Part shown: in pieces, positions 49,646 to 63,912 of the stretch
Layout: each line of letters begins with the position of its first letter
How positions within the stretch are numbered: the stretch's first letter is position 1
Assembly: GCF_035594125.1 (NCBI RefSeq)
Contig: NC_087171.1
Coordinates: 13,854,267 to 13,918,266 of the forward strand
Length of the DNA stretch: 64,000 nucleotides
Origin: Scylla paramamosain
Lineage: Eukaryota > Arthropoda > Malacostraca > Decapoda > Portunidae
Direction of reading: 5' to 3'
Position numbers and translations under genes: made by a program
Notes under the pieces: model-generated
Database searches by the model: none
What the model was told of the DNA's origin: nothing
What the model saw: only the letters and a program-made list of their open reading frames with translations

Positions 49646-49931
49646 TTCTGGTTAACTCCCTGGAGGTGGGGAAAAAAGAAGGAAGACTTTGGGGGAAAAA
49701 AATCTGATAAACGTATGCGAATCCATCACAGCGCAGGAAGTCAGTCATTTGTTTCTTCTCCCGTCTTTCTGCTTCCTATACACGAAGAAATTAAATGCAC
49801 TGATAATAGTTTGATATACTTTTATTTTAGACAGACATGCGGACAGATGAAAATGGATGAATGGTAGTAATAGTAATAGTATGACTAGTTCGCTGGCACG
49901 TCTTACTGTCACTCAGCACCAGCAAGAAATC

Positions 49932-49934
<3 letters not shown>

Positions 49935-50026
<92 letters not shown>
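49935..50026. repeat. (CA)n microsatellite
   Basis: About 46 units. Confidence 0.96.
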
Positions 50027-50220
50027 GCTACCTTGTTGACACTTCTTTCTCGTTATCTAACCAACACCACCTGAGTCCTCCTCCTCTTCCTCCTCCTGCC
50101 CCTCCTCCTCTTCCTCCTCTTCCTCCTCCACATCCTCTTTTTTATTATTATTATTATTTTTTTTCCTCGTTCGTAGGCACCACTTTTGTAGCCACCACTT
50201 GCCCGCGACCATACTGTCCA

Positions 50221-51458
<1,238 letters not shown>

Positions 51459-52220
51459 TTAGTAATTGAATGAATTATATATCCATTTGTCTCTAATTTG
51501 TACTAATTTGTACTTGTTGAAATAATGTAGATAGATAGATAAATATGTATATATAATGTTATGAGTTAGTGGATTATCACGTGTGTAAGGAATAGTAATA
51601 TTTCCTTTTCTTTTTAATTTTCCATATCTATTTCACCCAACAAATAAGACTGACTTCTTTTCTCTCTCCCTGCGGCAGTGTGCTGGAGGGGGAAGGAGGG
51701 AGGGTACCAGATGAGAGGGGGAGCCTTCTCACTTTTCTGTAATATAAAGTAGTCCCTGGAGCAGGTGACCTCGTTATCAGCCAATAGGCATTCTGTTACT
51801 AGCCTTTTTGTTTCCATCCTTCCCGTCTTCCTCGTACTTCTTCCCGCCGTCTTCTTTCCTTCCATTCACGGCCTCCAACTTGTTGTTTGCTTTCATCCAT
51901 TTTACAATTTACTTTCCGTATTTTCCGAGACACTTCCTTCCTCTCTGCATTCACCCTTGCGGATGTCTTTCATGGGGAGAGAAAGGAAACATGTTCAGGT
52001 ATTTAACGTTAATCCCAGTGTACGAGTCACAGTGAAAGTTGACTCCCAAAGCTCAGCATACATGTAACCAAGTCAGTCTTCAGTCATAGTAATACGAGAA
52101 ACTGTCTTATAAATCAATACCAACCGTCTTTCATAGGCACATAATGGTAGACTGAAAGCCGTAGGGACAGAATCATGGTTAATTCCTTATACTGTATGAT
52201 ACGGGAACTACAAAACTTAA

Positions 52221-52380
52221 GTCCGTATCTTGAAATGTTGTGGGCTCTCATGTAAACTACTCCGAAGGGCTTCTGAAATCATTAGTCCGGTTCTTATGAA
52301 AGTTTTTTTTTTTTTTAATTGCTGATGTGGAATCTTTGTTGAACCATCACTAGAATCATAAAAGCGCTCTTGAATATGAT
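52221..52380. mobile_element. Relic of the foldback/MITE family (copy g)
   Basis: Left edge GTCCGTATCTTGAAATG resembles the family end GACCCGTATTCTGAAAC. The interior 'tcattagtccggttct' and 'gttgaaccatcactagaatcataaaagcgctcttga' matches 4570-4660. A 14-base T-run at about 52303-52316 interrupts it. The right end is not recognisable. Confidence 0.5.
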
Positions 52381-52515
52381 GATACCTGACACAAAAGTAT
52401 ATAGTCGAGATACGACACAGAAAAGACTGGAAGAGAGGATCTAAAGATTTTTAAGTACTGGTTAAATGAAAAGAAAAATAATGAGGCAGTGATGGTTTTA
52501 AGTAGAAAAGTCTGT

Positions 52516-52519
<4 letters not shown>

Positions 52520-52546
<27 letters not shown>
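52520..52546. repeat. (CA)n microsatellite
   Basis: Thirteen units. Confidence 0.9.
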
Positions 52547-52549
<3 letters not shown>

Positions 52550-52775
52550 TAATCACATGATCTTATTAACTCAATATTTTTTTTCAGCGGTAATTAATAA
52601 TCCGTGTACTTATATTATTATCTATACCTGCTTGAATATCTTGTTGTCCATCGGTCTGTCTGTAGGTAGCTTTGTATCTAATTTAATTTCTATCTGTCCG
52701 TCTGCCTGTCCACCCATTCCTGTCTTTAATGGCTGTTAGTGGAAATAAATCGTAAATATCTTTCTATGGTGGTCA

Positions 52776-52890
<115 letters not shown>

Positions 52891-53094
52891 AGAAACGAAG
52901 TCAAATATTTTAGTGCTTTTAACTTTTTTTTTGAGGAATGACTTCGGGCAACTTTTAATGCTAACCGATATTCTACAGCACTCCTCCTCCTCCTCCTCCT
53001 ACTACCTTTCTCTGCGGTAATGCCAAGGGGTGGGTTGAAAAGAAATTTGGGAAGCGAATGGAAAGTTTGAATATTGACGGTATGGCTTTTGGTG

Positions 53095-53097
<3 letters not shown>

Positions 53098-53183
<86 letters not shown>
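53098..53183. repeat. (GA)n microsatellite
   Basis: About 43 units. Confidence 0.96.
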
Positions 53184-53184
<1 letters not shown>

Positions 53185-53451
53185 CATAATCTTTCATCTG
53201 GAGCTGTTTACCGAGCCACACGGAAGGGAAAGTGTAAAAAAAGACTGGATTTTCCTTAGATCTTTAAAGTCCCAAAACGCTTATGATTTTTTTTTTTTTG
53301 CTCTTGATGGAAATTTTACGACTGACACGTGGGGATGAATTAAATTCGATCTGGAAAAAAAAAAATGCTCCGGTGACTGATTTTATAGCGAGATTTTGAT
53401 TGAAGTAGTGACGATTGATATGATGAAAGGAGATGGTTGTGTTACGAGTAT

Positions 53452-53491
53452 ATTAGTTAGGTCAGGTTAGGTTAGATGAGGTGAGTTTAGG
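53452..53491. repeat. Degenerate interstitial TTAGG repeat
   Basis: TTAGTTAGGTCAGGTTAGGT followed by variant units; six or seven recognisable TTAGG-type units, opposite in orientation to the CCTAA array at 12694. Confidence 0.75.
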
Positions 53492-53644
53492 TAGATGGCA
53501 GTTGAATGACGTCACTTGCATAAACGTGTGACGTAAAGGAGATAATAAGGGAAAAATAGATGAGATTTAAGCCTTATGCAGTAAGGCCACAGGATTTTGG
53601 AAACATGAATGGAACAAGTTCAGAAAAGCGTTAACCATAGAATA

Positions 53645-53732
53645 GTACTACTACTACAACTACCACTACCAATATTACAACTACCACTACCACTACTACT
53701 ACCGTCACTACTACCACTACCGCCACCACCAG

Positions 53733-53796
<64 letters not shown>
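53645..53796. repeat. Compound (CTA/CCA)n(CTA)n(GT)n tract
   Basis: Mixed ACT/ACC triplets to 53732, (CTA)n 53733-53770, (GT)n 53771-53796. Confidence 0.93.
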
Positions 53797-53801
<5 letters not shown>

Positions 53802-53917
53802 TTACGACTTTCGGGCTGTCTATTGCGACGGGCTGGATAATAGAATGCAAGCCTTTTAGATCAGGGAGGCAGCGAGCGGTCTGCATAATGGTCGCCTGAA
53901 GCTGTCAACCACTAATT

Positions 53918-54030
<113 letters not shown>

Positions 54031-54318
54031 TGCGTCACTTCCCATCAGTTTCTCCACCCACGAAATAAAAAAAAAAGAATCGATAGAAGAGGAAGTACAA
54101 AAAGAAGCAAGAGAGAGAAAAAAAAAATAGAATCCCCTCAAAAAGTAAAGAAGAAAGAAAATGTAGGAGGTAAAAGAAGTTAAAAGAAGGAGGTAAAAAG
54201 AGGGTGGGAGAAAAAGGAGGGGAAAAAGGATGGGACTGGCGGAAAAAAAAACATGAATTAAAGGGAGATAAAACAAAGAGGGTGGGAAAATATAAGAGAG
54301 GGGAGAAAAGGAAAGAAA

Positions 54319-54440
54319 GTAGTAATAGTAGTAGTAAAAGTAGTAATAGTAGTAGTAATTGTAGTAGTAGTACTAGCAGTAGTAGTAGTGGTTGTTGTTG
54401 TTGTTATTATTGTAGTTGTAGTAATTGTAGCTATAGTTAA
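54319..54440. repeat. (TAG)/(TTG) triplet tract
   Basis: (TAG/TAA)n to 54388, (TTG)n 54390-54406, then (TAG/TTG) mixtures. Confidence 0.9.
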
Positions 54441-54489
54441 AATGAAACACAAGTAGAGAAAATAAATGAAAAGGAATGAGCGTCGGAAG

Positions 54490-54592
<103 letters not shown>

Positions 54593-54633
54593 CTATGAAT
54601 TTAGTCTTCGGTTTGTTCTTTTTATTGTTTTAT

Positions 54634-54636
54634 TAC

Positions 54637-54699
<63 letters not shown>

Positions 54700-54700
54700 G

Positions 54701-54732
<32 letters not shown>

Positions 54733-54777
54733 GATTATTATTATTATTATGACTACTGTATTGTAATTCTTATTGCT

Positions 54778-54816
<39 letters not shown>

Positions 54817-54850
54817 ATTGTTGTTGTTGTTAGTGTTGTTTTTGTTGTTG
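54634..54850. repeat. (TTA)n followed by (TTG)n
   Basis: (TTA)n 54639-54752 with three GATTAT interruptions, then (TTG)n 54779-54850 with TTA and GTG variants. The poly-Y and poly-V frames are artefacts. Confidence 0.95.
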
Positions 54851-54899
54851 GGTGGTGGTGTTGCTGTTGTTTTATTGGCCTCTAAGTTATGAGTGTCGA

Positions 54900-54960
54900 T
54901 GTCACCACCAGCACCACCAGCACCAATACCACCACCACCACCACCACCACCACCACCACG
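54900..54960. repeat. (CCA)n microsatellite
   Basis: (ACC/AGC) mixtures then (CCA)n at 54927-54958. Confidence 0.92.
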
Positions 54961-55062
54961 CCTTCCAGCCACAGTCGTTCTTCAGGCAACATGCGGCGCG
55001 TTATTTCCGGGAAGTTATAATTGGAAACGAAACTAAAAGTAGCCAGATTGGTTAGAGCAGGC

Positions 55063-55065
<3 letters not shown>

Positions 55066-55147
<82 letters not shown>
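55066..55147. repeat. (GA)n microsatellite
   Basis: About 41 units. The unique GC-rich stretch 55148-55631 has a 102-codon minus frame (55271-55579) that I do not recognise. Confidence 0.96.
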
Positions 55148-55149
<2 letters not shown>

Positions 55150-55626
55150 TTAATACCAGCACCACCACGACCCCAGTCATTGCCTCCACCACCGCACGCA
55201 TTTCGCTGGTTTTCATTATTTCGTGTGCAGTTGCTTGCTGGCTTGCTGGCGCGGGTGGCGGTGACGAAGCTCAGTAGGACATCAGCAGGGAGAAGGGAGA
55301 GGCACCAGACGGAAGACAGGAGTGGCTAAGAGAGCAGAATGAGGCAGGGCTGGATGCATATTGCCTTCCGGAACTTGCTTCATGCTCCAAATAACAGAAG
55401 CTGGAGGAGTGACGGTCTAGTGGCGGGCGGGAGTTGAGGTGTGGCGTGTTGCTGTATTTTAGGTAGTGTGTCGTGTCCTCCGCTGCTCTGTTCCTGATTA
55501 CCGGGTAGTGATACACTGGCTGGGCGTCTATGTAAGTTGGGATATTGTCAAGTGTTGTAGTGGATGAGTTTTTGCGCAAAGTTTGAGATTTATAACGTAT
55601 GAGGTTTCTTGGTTTTCGTCACATTT

Positions 55627-56318
<692 letters not shown>

Positions 56319-56395
<77 letters not shown>
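56319..56395. repeat. (CA)n microsatellite
   Basis: About 38 units. Confidence 0.96.
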
Positions 56396-56397
<2 letters not shown>

Positions 56398-56640
56398 TAG
56401 AGTTCTCAAAATGTATTGCGACCTTTTTTTCTTATTTGCCTCGTTTACGAATCAAAATAAATTTAATCTCAAACTTCTCGACGTCTTAACTTGACGACTT
56501 TCAACAAGCTCTAGTGGAAATTATCATGTGGAGGGGACGGGGCGGATTTCAAGGAATTTGTTATGTATATACTAGTGATAGGTTGATGATTATAGATATT
56601 TCGGAAAAAAGTACATTGGAACTGCTTTTCATGTATTTTG

Positions 56641-56642
<2 letters not shown>

Positions 56643-56728
<86 letters not shown>
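56643..56728. repeat. (CA)n microsatellite
   Basis: About 43 units. 'tgacgactttcaacaagctctagtggaaatta' at 56491-56522, upstream, is a short MITE-family fragment matching 4491-4520. Confidence 0.96.
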
Positions 56729-56729
<1 letters not shown>

Positions 56730-56954
56730 ACTGCCTTGTTGACGTTTCTTTCTTTCCAATTGTTACTTCGCGGCATCCAGTTGAAAGACGGCCTTCTCGA
56801 CGTGTCTTTCTCGGTGGATGTGACGCCAGGAAGTTTTGGGATAAGCAGCTTTAAGAATTCCTTAAATGTAAACCACATAAACGAAAATGTCATAAACAGG
56901 GATAGCGATGAATCTTGTTGTTTATGTAAAGATGCAAAAAAGAAACAGGGGAGG

Positions 56955-56956
<2 letters not shown>

Positions 56957-57046
<90 letters not shown>

Positions 57047-57077
57047 CTGACCAGAGAGAGAGAGAGAGAGAGAGAGA
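56957..57077. repeat. (CA)n then (GA)n microsatellites
   Basis: (CA)n 56957-57041 and a short (GA)n 57053-57077. Confidence 0.95.
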
Positions 57078-57424
57078 CAGACTTATCTCAGGGCAAAACA
57101 GTACATATTACATTTCCCGATAAATAATACGAGCGCAGTGTTCCCCAGGCTGGCATAGCATTAGTGAAGTCTCCCTTACAAATCGAGACTCACGGGAACT
57201 TCATTGGCACTTTTCCCTCGGGTCTGGAAATATCAACCGTTTCCTGTGAACTGAGCAGCCGCCATAGGGAGGAAGAATGAGAGTTTAGGTGACGGGGGAT
57301 GCGTTTCGTTGGCACATTTCCATAACCTCTCATCACTGCCATTATTCTCACCTCCAGTTTCCTGTCACCATAATAGCGGGGAGTGGTACACCTCAAGGGG
57401 AACTGGGAGAGGTGTGTGCATCGT

Positions 57425-57870
57425 TCTAATGGCAGCGTGTACCGATGTAATGGTGGTGTTTGTACAGTTTTAGTGGTGGTGTGTATTACGTTATGATCTC
57501 ATTTGCTGACTTCCTTCACTTACATTAGTTAATCGACCATGTGCCGTTTTGATGGTGGTGTTTGTGTGAGTTTAATGTTGCTGTCATTGGCGTTATGTTG
57601 CCCATGCGTGTGCTGTTTTTATGGTGCTTGTTAGTAGTTTTAATGAGCGTGAGGGACGAAGGACTAGATGAAAGAATGTCTCAAGATAGAAACATCTCGA
57701 AAAGGCTCATTAGAAACGGCGACCCTGAATAGGGATTAACCTGAGAAGAAGGAGAAGAAGAAGAAAAAGAAGAAGATGAAGATGAAGAAGAAGAAGAAGA
57801 AGAAGAAGGAGAAGTTTGTAGTTTTAATGATAGTGTGTATGGCGTTGTGATGGCGCCGCGTGCACCATTG
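57425..57870. repeat. Degenerate GT-rich repeat with (GAA)n insert
   Basis: 'gttttaatggtggtgtgtatggcgttatgatgg'-like units recur at about 57440, 57468, 57547, 57580, 57617 and 57815. An (AGA)n tract (57745-57812) lies within. Spacing is irregular. Confidence 0.5.
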
Positions 57871-58377
57871 TGAGGGCTGAGTGTCTCTTTCAGGAGGATG
57901 GTTCCACAGAAATGACTTGGAATTTCTGGGTAAACAAACATGAGTCAGCGTGGAGTGGGATCATGACTCGTGCCGAAATAAAATGAGATGTCGGAAATTA
58001 ATATATTCAAATCCCAGGAAGCTTAATTTGTAGTTTATAGATTTTACTTTTTATTCTTTTAAATTTGAATTATGTCTCATTTTCATAATTTTTTACCTTT
58101 CACTTTAACGTTACTGGTATTTTTAATGCAATTTCATAATTCGGCGACATTTGAAGAATTTTTTTACTCACCTTGCCTCACCTCAGAAATTCCATCTATT
58201 CATAAAAAGATACCAGCAAATAAAACAAAACCAACTTTAAATGGAAGTTCTTACCGTGACTAAGAAGGTAATGAAAGAGAAGGTCGCTTGTTTATTGCAT
58301 ACCAGCCTTGTGTTATGCTTGGAGTCAAACATAGCCTACTTTTCTTTCTTTTGGGGATGTGCTTATCTCTTCTTATC

Positions 58378-58560
58378 CCTATTATCCCTATCCATAACTA
58401 TCTTGTAGTATTTTTATTATATGGCCTCATTTATTTACACTTTTCATATCCATAAATTTTCTCCCTTTCAGTCACTAGCTTCATATTTTCGTTGTACGCA
58501 CGTATCTCTCAATATTTCCCGTATCCATAACTTTCCCTCTTTCATTCAGGTGAGATACAA
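58378..58560. repeat. Degenerate ~75-bp repeat
   Basis: 'ccctatccataactatctt' (58386), 'tcatatccataaattttctccctttcag' (58446) and 'cccgtatccataactttccctctttcattcag' (58518) are related. Surrounding frames are not recognisable. Confidence 0.5.
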
Positions 58561-58739
58561 GGTGCGTGTACACGTCAAATAATGCGGGGACGGCCAGGTG
58601 GGAGGGAGGGAGGGCGTGGGGACGAAGAAATATTTTACCACCTACCAAGGGCGTCGTCACTTTGGTGGTGCGGAAGAAAAGGTTGTTTTTACCTCTATGC
58701 AGCGGCTGTCGGTGATGGCTGTTGCGTCTTTCAATATCA

Positions 58740-59345
58740 TAGCAACCCACCTAGGCCCTCCTCCTTCCTCTTCCTTCTGCTCGTACTCTTTCCTCTCCAG
58801 CCTCCTACTTCTCCTGCTCTTCCTCCATCTCCGTCTCCTCCTTCACTCTCTACTGCCTTGCGCCCCCGATCCAGCTCTGCCTCCCCGTGCCCGCCTTTCC
58901 ACCAACCCGTCTGTCACCCTCCTAAGCCTTCCTCTTACTGCTTCAACCCGACTTTAATCTTGAAATTTTATTATTTTTCTTTCCCTCTCTGGCTTAATTT
59001 CCTTTCCAAATCCTCCCGCCTCCTTCCGTGCTCTCCTTCTTTCTTTATTGGTTTCCTCCTTCTCTCCTTTCCACGTTCCTTCTTTTTCTTTCTTTTTTTC
59101 TTTTTCCTTTCTTTGATTTCTTTTCCTTGCATATTTTTTCACCTTTCCTTTTGATTTTTCCAATCTTCAGACTTTACCTCCTTCCTTCCTTCCTTCCTTC
59201 CTTCCTTCCTTCCTTCCTTCCTTCCTTCCTTCCTTCCTTCTTTTATTCTTTCTTTCTCCTTTGGTGTTATCGGTCGAACTTCCTACTCTTCCTCCTCCTC
59301 TTCCCGCTCGTTCTTGTGACCCTCCCCTCCCTTCTTTTTTCCCTC
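58740..59345. repeat. Homopyrimidine-rich tract with (TTCC)n
   Basis: About 600 bp that is mostly C/T on the plus strand; a (CTTC)n array of about 15 units is at 59179-59240. The 190- and 135-codon serine/leucine/phenylalanine-rich frames here are composition artefacts. Confidence 0.88.
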
Positions 59346-59667
59346 ATTCTCGCTTTTCTGTTCTTCTTTACCACAAACATGAAGATCTGTAGAACGAATG
59401 GGCTTGTCAAGCAGGTGTACATGTCATTGTTATAAAAAAAGTAGCCTTTTTTATGACCCGTTACATTTGTTTTTATATTCCCCTCCTCCAGTGGTATAGG
59501 CTATCCGTAGGGATCCAGCAGGTCACGTATCACTTAAATTTTGAGATCAGAAAGAATTGATGTACATAAGCTATGAGAGGTTTCCAGGGCGAATATCGAG
59601 AAAAAAGAGCTTGAATCTTTGTAGTGACAGGGAAGTCAAGTTTTATAAAATATTACTTCGGAGTGAC

Positions 59668-59769
59668 TGATCCCTTATGGCGAGTATGTGATTCCTTATG
59701 ACCTATGTGATCTTTAATGGCGTATGTGATCCTTTATGATTCGACTTTGTGATCTCTTATGGCGTAACT
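59668..59769. repeat. Short degenerate tandem repeat (~19 bp, five units)
   Basis: Units of the form 'gtgatccttatggcgtat': starts near 59669, 59688, 59707, 59726 and 59749 (periods 19, 19, 19, 23). Confidence 0.85.
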
Positions 59770-60002
59770 GGTAACGTATCAGAGAAACCATGCCGCCGTG
59801 ACAGTCCTGGGGGCAGTTCCAACGTGGCCAAGGAATCCTTCTGACTTTATCCCGTTTTCAGATTAGTTTCTCACTGTTTCCGTGACGCTCCAGGGCAGGG
59901 CATTCAGCGTGTTGTGGGAAGTGTGCATGGTCGATTAGTGTGTTCCTGGGAGCGATGGAACTTTCAAATGGAGGGAAGATTCGTAGCCAGTGCCAGGTAT
60001 CG

Positions 60003-60235
60003 GGAATAATCTTGCCACTGTGTTCAAGCTCGTAGATCTCACTGCTAAGACCTCACTTTGATTATTCAGTGCAGCTCTGGTCGCCGCGTTACAAGGATAT
60101 ATCCATTTTCGAAATAATGTAAAGAAAGGTCTTGGAAGTAACACAAAAATGAGTGAATGAATTACGTGGAAACACCGTACAAATTTTTAATGTTGAATAC
60201 AGTAAGATCGATCACTGGAAATTTATTAATCTAAG
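60003..60235 (+). pseudogene. LINE RT fossil (late RT domain), probably family 1
   Basis: The frame starting GGA at 60003 reads GIILPLCSSS, a stop, ISLLRPHFDYSVQLWSPRYK, DISIFEIM, a stop, RKVLEV and further sense codons to TAG. 'IhLPLYxSLVRPHLEYxVQxWSPxYxKDI' is a hallmark late-RT segment of CR1/jockey-type non-LTR retrotransposons, and the order matches. The continuation VNELRGNTVQIFNVEYSKID resembles the later 'RxLRGDLIxVFK' segment after a deletion. Three in-frame stops mark it as dead. It would lie just upstream of the carboxy-terminal piece seen at 26308. Confidence 0.75.
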
Positions 60236-60543
60236 ATAGTGACAACGACCAATACTATCGTGCTCACGGAACCAATCTTTATAATTTAGCTTGGAACCAA
60301 CGTATCAGCAATAATGTCATACTCATAAAAACTAAAGCACTGTAACACTGAGACTGGAATGATATTTTATGTTTATATGTCGTTACTCAATGAAACACAC
60401 CGTCAGCAGAAACTTTAAGTGCACCGCTGATTAATTGATAAAAGATCCACCACGCAGAGATGTTACACTATCAGAAAGAGTTTTAATCAATATTGACAGT
60501 TCAAGGAAATGTGTTCAATGTAGGTGCTATCTTTGTGTTCATC

Positions 60544-60548
<5 letters not shown>

Positions 60549-60634
<86 letters not shown>
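60549..60634. repeat. (GA)n microsatellite
   Basis: About 43 units. 60635-61231 is unique and mostly T-rich, with no recognisable gene. Confidence 0.96.
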
Positions 60635-60637
<3 letters not shown>

Positions 60638-61230
60638 TATTCTTCCTTTCTTCTTAACCACATTCAGCTTTTGTCAGGAGGCGATGGTCTGTTCTTAACC
60701 ATCTTGAATTTCTTATTTTGTCCTCGGGGTTTCTCGTAATCTTCGTCTTTCTTGGTGCATCATTCCTCTTTTTCCTATTCCTCTTTTTTTTCTTTTTTAC
60801 TCAGGGAAGCGATCATTGCATATATATTTTATTTGCTACCTAAACCTAATGTTAACATTTTGTCGACTTGATTAAACTTTCTCCTGTCTAATCTTTTCTC
60901 TTTTTTATCTGTATTTCCTTTCGTTCAGTTTTGTGAAGACTTCCACGTTTGCTCCTTTCTAGTTTTCAAGAGATGTGCCCGATTTCAAATGGCTATATCT
61001 CTGCTGACATAAATAAGCTTACCATTTGAAAAGACAGGAACAAAATTTTAAATAACCATCTTCACAAATGGTAAGACTTCTAGCAATTGTCTGCTCGTGG
61101 TTGCACTCATACAGCAATTTCAAATAGAGTGTGTCTTATCAAGATACTGTTATATATATTTTGTTCTTATTTATTTATTTTCACATTCAGTTCCTTTTCT
61201 TTCATCTACGCAATATCATCTCACCGTGCG

Positions 61231-61338
<108 letters not shown>

Positions 61339-61544
61339 GGGGACGCAGGTATGCTGTAGGAGCGGTGGCCAAGAGGCTGCTGGAGGAGGTAAGAAGCATC
61401 ATAAAAATTATAAATGATAAAACTTTTGTCATAATCCGAATTTAGTGGACAAGTTTGGACGCCTTGCTTGTAAATCGAATCCACCTGAGCTTGGCGAAGT
61501 GACTGGCGCCTGACATGTGTACGTGTGTGTGTGCGGGAGGTGGG

Positions 61545-61650
<106 letters not shown>

Positions 61651-61689
61651 CTTGGATTATTGTTTTTATGCATTGTTATAATTATATGT

Positions 61690-61912
<223 letters not shown>

Positions 61913-62239
61913 AACTTTACCGTCGTTAAGTTTCACGAGAATAAACTTGGCAAACAAACAGCGTGACAAAAGCCGAGCATCAGTCAGCGGGAGGTGTTTG
62001 TTGTTGTGCTAGTAAGAATCAAGGAGTGTTGTGTGTGTGGAGTTAATGCCGCGAACAGAGATCAAGTTTAGTATCCCTGCACCACCAAAAGCCACGGAGA
62101 TGATGTTTTCCTCGTGGTTGTTATGAGTCGCTCTTGATGGGGTGTGAGGGCGCTGGAAACAAGGTAATTGTGCGTGTGAGGTTAATGAGATGCACGTGAC
62201 AACACCTTGATGAGCGAGGGCAGGTGTCTCGCCCTCTAG

Positions 62240-62362
<123 letters not shown>

Positions 62363-62935
62363 ATACATCTTTCCTTTTGAATATATCTTTAGTTGTTTAC
62401 CTGCCTGCAGTGAAAGGAAAATAGAAATAGACATGGTTCTTCAGATATGGTTCAGATTTCTACGTAACCAAGGCGCTCTTGTTTCTTTCCTTTCAATGAA
62501 AACTTCCCACGTACGATAAAGTTCAGTCGGCCTTAAAGAGAGAGAGATGAAAAAAAAAGGGGAAAGAAACCCTAGGTGGTAAATTTCGTAGCATGGCGAG
62601 ATCAGGTTTTGAATTCTTGATGAGTTAGTAATGTCATGTCTGCGTTGTGTTAATGGAGGCACTGTGCGGATGTCTAGGCATGGTGCTGCAGGCTCGTGTG
62701 GGGCTTTTTAAGGAGGCATCTGTCATTTAGGTCCGGACTCTTTCACTGTGGAAGGCGTACTCTCGTTGCTCCCGCCGCAGCAGTGACCTGTAATACCTTG
62801 AATCCCAACGAAGTAAGTAGTAGTGGTCGCTAACTCGGGACTGTCTGTGCGTGAAGAGACGGAAGTGGAGGAGTAGGAGGAGGAGAGGGAGGAAGTGGTG
62901 GTGATGGTGAAGCGACGCAAGAAGGGAAGGTATGC

Positions 62936-63467
62936 ATGCCACCATCCTATGACAGGCGACTGAGTTATATACACACTCGTAGTTCTTCAAGGCAGGTCGA
63001 TGGTGACTTAGTAAACAAAACCACAGCATTACCTTCCTCCGCGTGCCCTGTCTTATTACCCAGACTTGCACTCTGCAGTATACTCGTACTCCTTGCTTCT
63101 GTCTCAAGCTGCCTCTCCTCCCTGCTGGCGCTCTTCAGGTGAGGAAGAGGAGAGTATTGCTATGCAGGGACCTACACTAAAAACGTAACGCAAGACTGAA
63201 AGGTTATAAGTACGAGTGTTATTGTGCAGTTAAAGATTGCTGCTGTAAGGTTACAAGTTTCATTAAATACGCAGTGACTAGTAGTGGGTTCAACAACATT
63301 TACCCTTAATATATGTTGGATAATGTTTCTGATTTTGCCCCAGGCCTGCCCACACACGTTCCGAGCACCAGTGTCCAGATTATGTCGGAAACTGCCAGTG
63401 TCATGTTGATGGCAGTAGTGTGGGCGAGGCTACGAGCTGCCGCAACTCTTTCCAGCGTGTTCCATGA
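62936..63467 (+). CDS. Weak candidate two-exon gene for a small Cys-containing secreted or membrane protein
   Basis: A plus frame from ATG at 62936 stays open to a strong 5' splice-like site at 63138 (CTCTTCAG/GTGAGG). A 3' splice-like site (TTTCTGATTTTGCCCCAG) ends at 63343. Removing this 205-bp interval keeps the frame open for 40 more codons to TGA at 63465-63467, giving about 108 residues. Residues 44-67 are a strongly hydrophobic stretch (ALCSILVLLASVSSCLSSLL), and the second exon holds four Cys (QCPDYVGNCQC, TSCRN). A hydrophobic segment 44 residues from the start is unusual for a signal peptide; a true start may lie elsewhere or the frame may be chance. No family is recognised, and no promoter or poly-A signal is evident. 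Confidence 0.22.
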
Positions 63468-63912
63468 CTTTGCACGAAACATTGCCCGAAACCTGTCCCT
63501 GTATTGTCTGTGACTTGTTAGCGTGGGTGTGACATGTTACAATCCTGGGACGCGCGTGTTTCGACTAATGTTGTTGGGCAAGTGTGGCTTCGTCTCAGGA
63601 TTTCATAGGCCACGTTACAGGTAAAACAAAGGAGAATAAACCAAGACCATGAAAATTATATGCATAATGACAAAGATTCAAGAGACGACCATGGCAGCTG
63701 CCAGGAGTGAACAACGCACTCTTCTGTCTTTTCAATAGTCGAGAAATTGTTTTTATGGTAAACAGGATGGAAAAAATGTGGGACTGTAGTTGCTTTCATC
63801 GCTTCTACCTGTGTTCTAGGGCAAGGCGTCATTATCTGTGAAAAGCTCGCGTACCAAGGAGACAGAGAGAAGCACAGAGACTAAGCATGCAATATCATAT
63901 CCAGAACTGGTG
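63468..63912. other. Unique sequence without recognisable gene
   Basis: Short frames only; nothing recognised on either strand. Confidence 0.6.

Noticed and set aside
60983..61031. 10-bp inverted repeat TTTCAAATGG / CCATTTGAAA with a 29-base loop
   Set aside because: Short and AT-rich; expected by chance in a 64-kb window.
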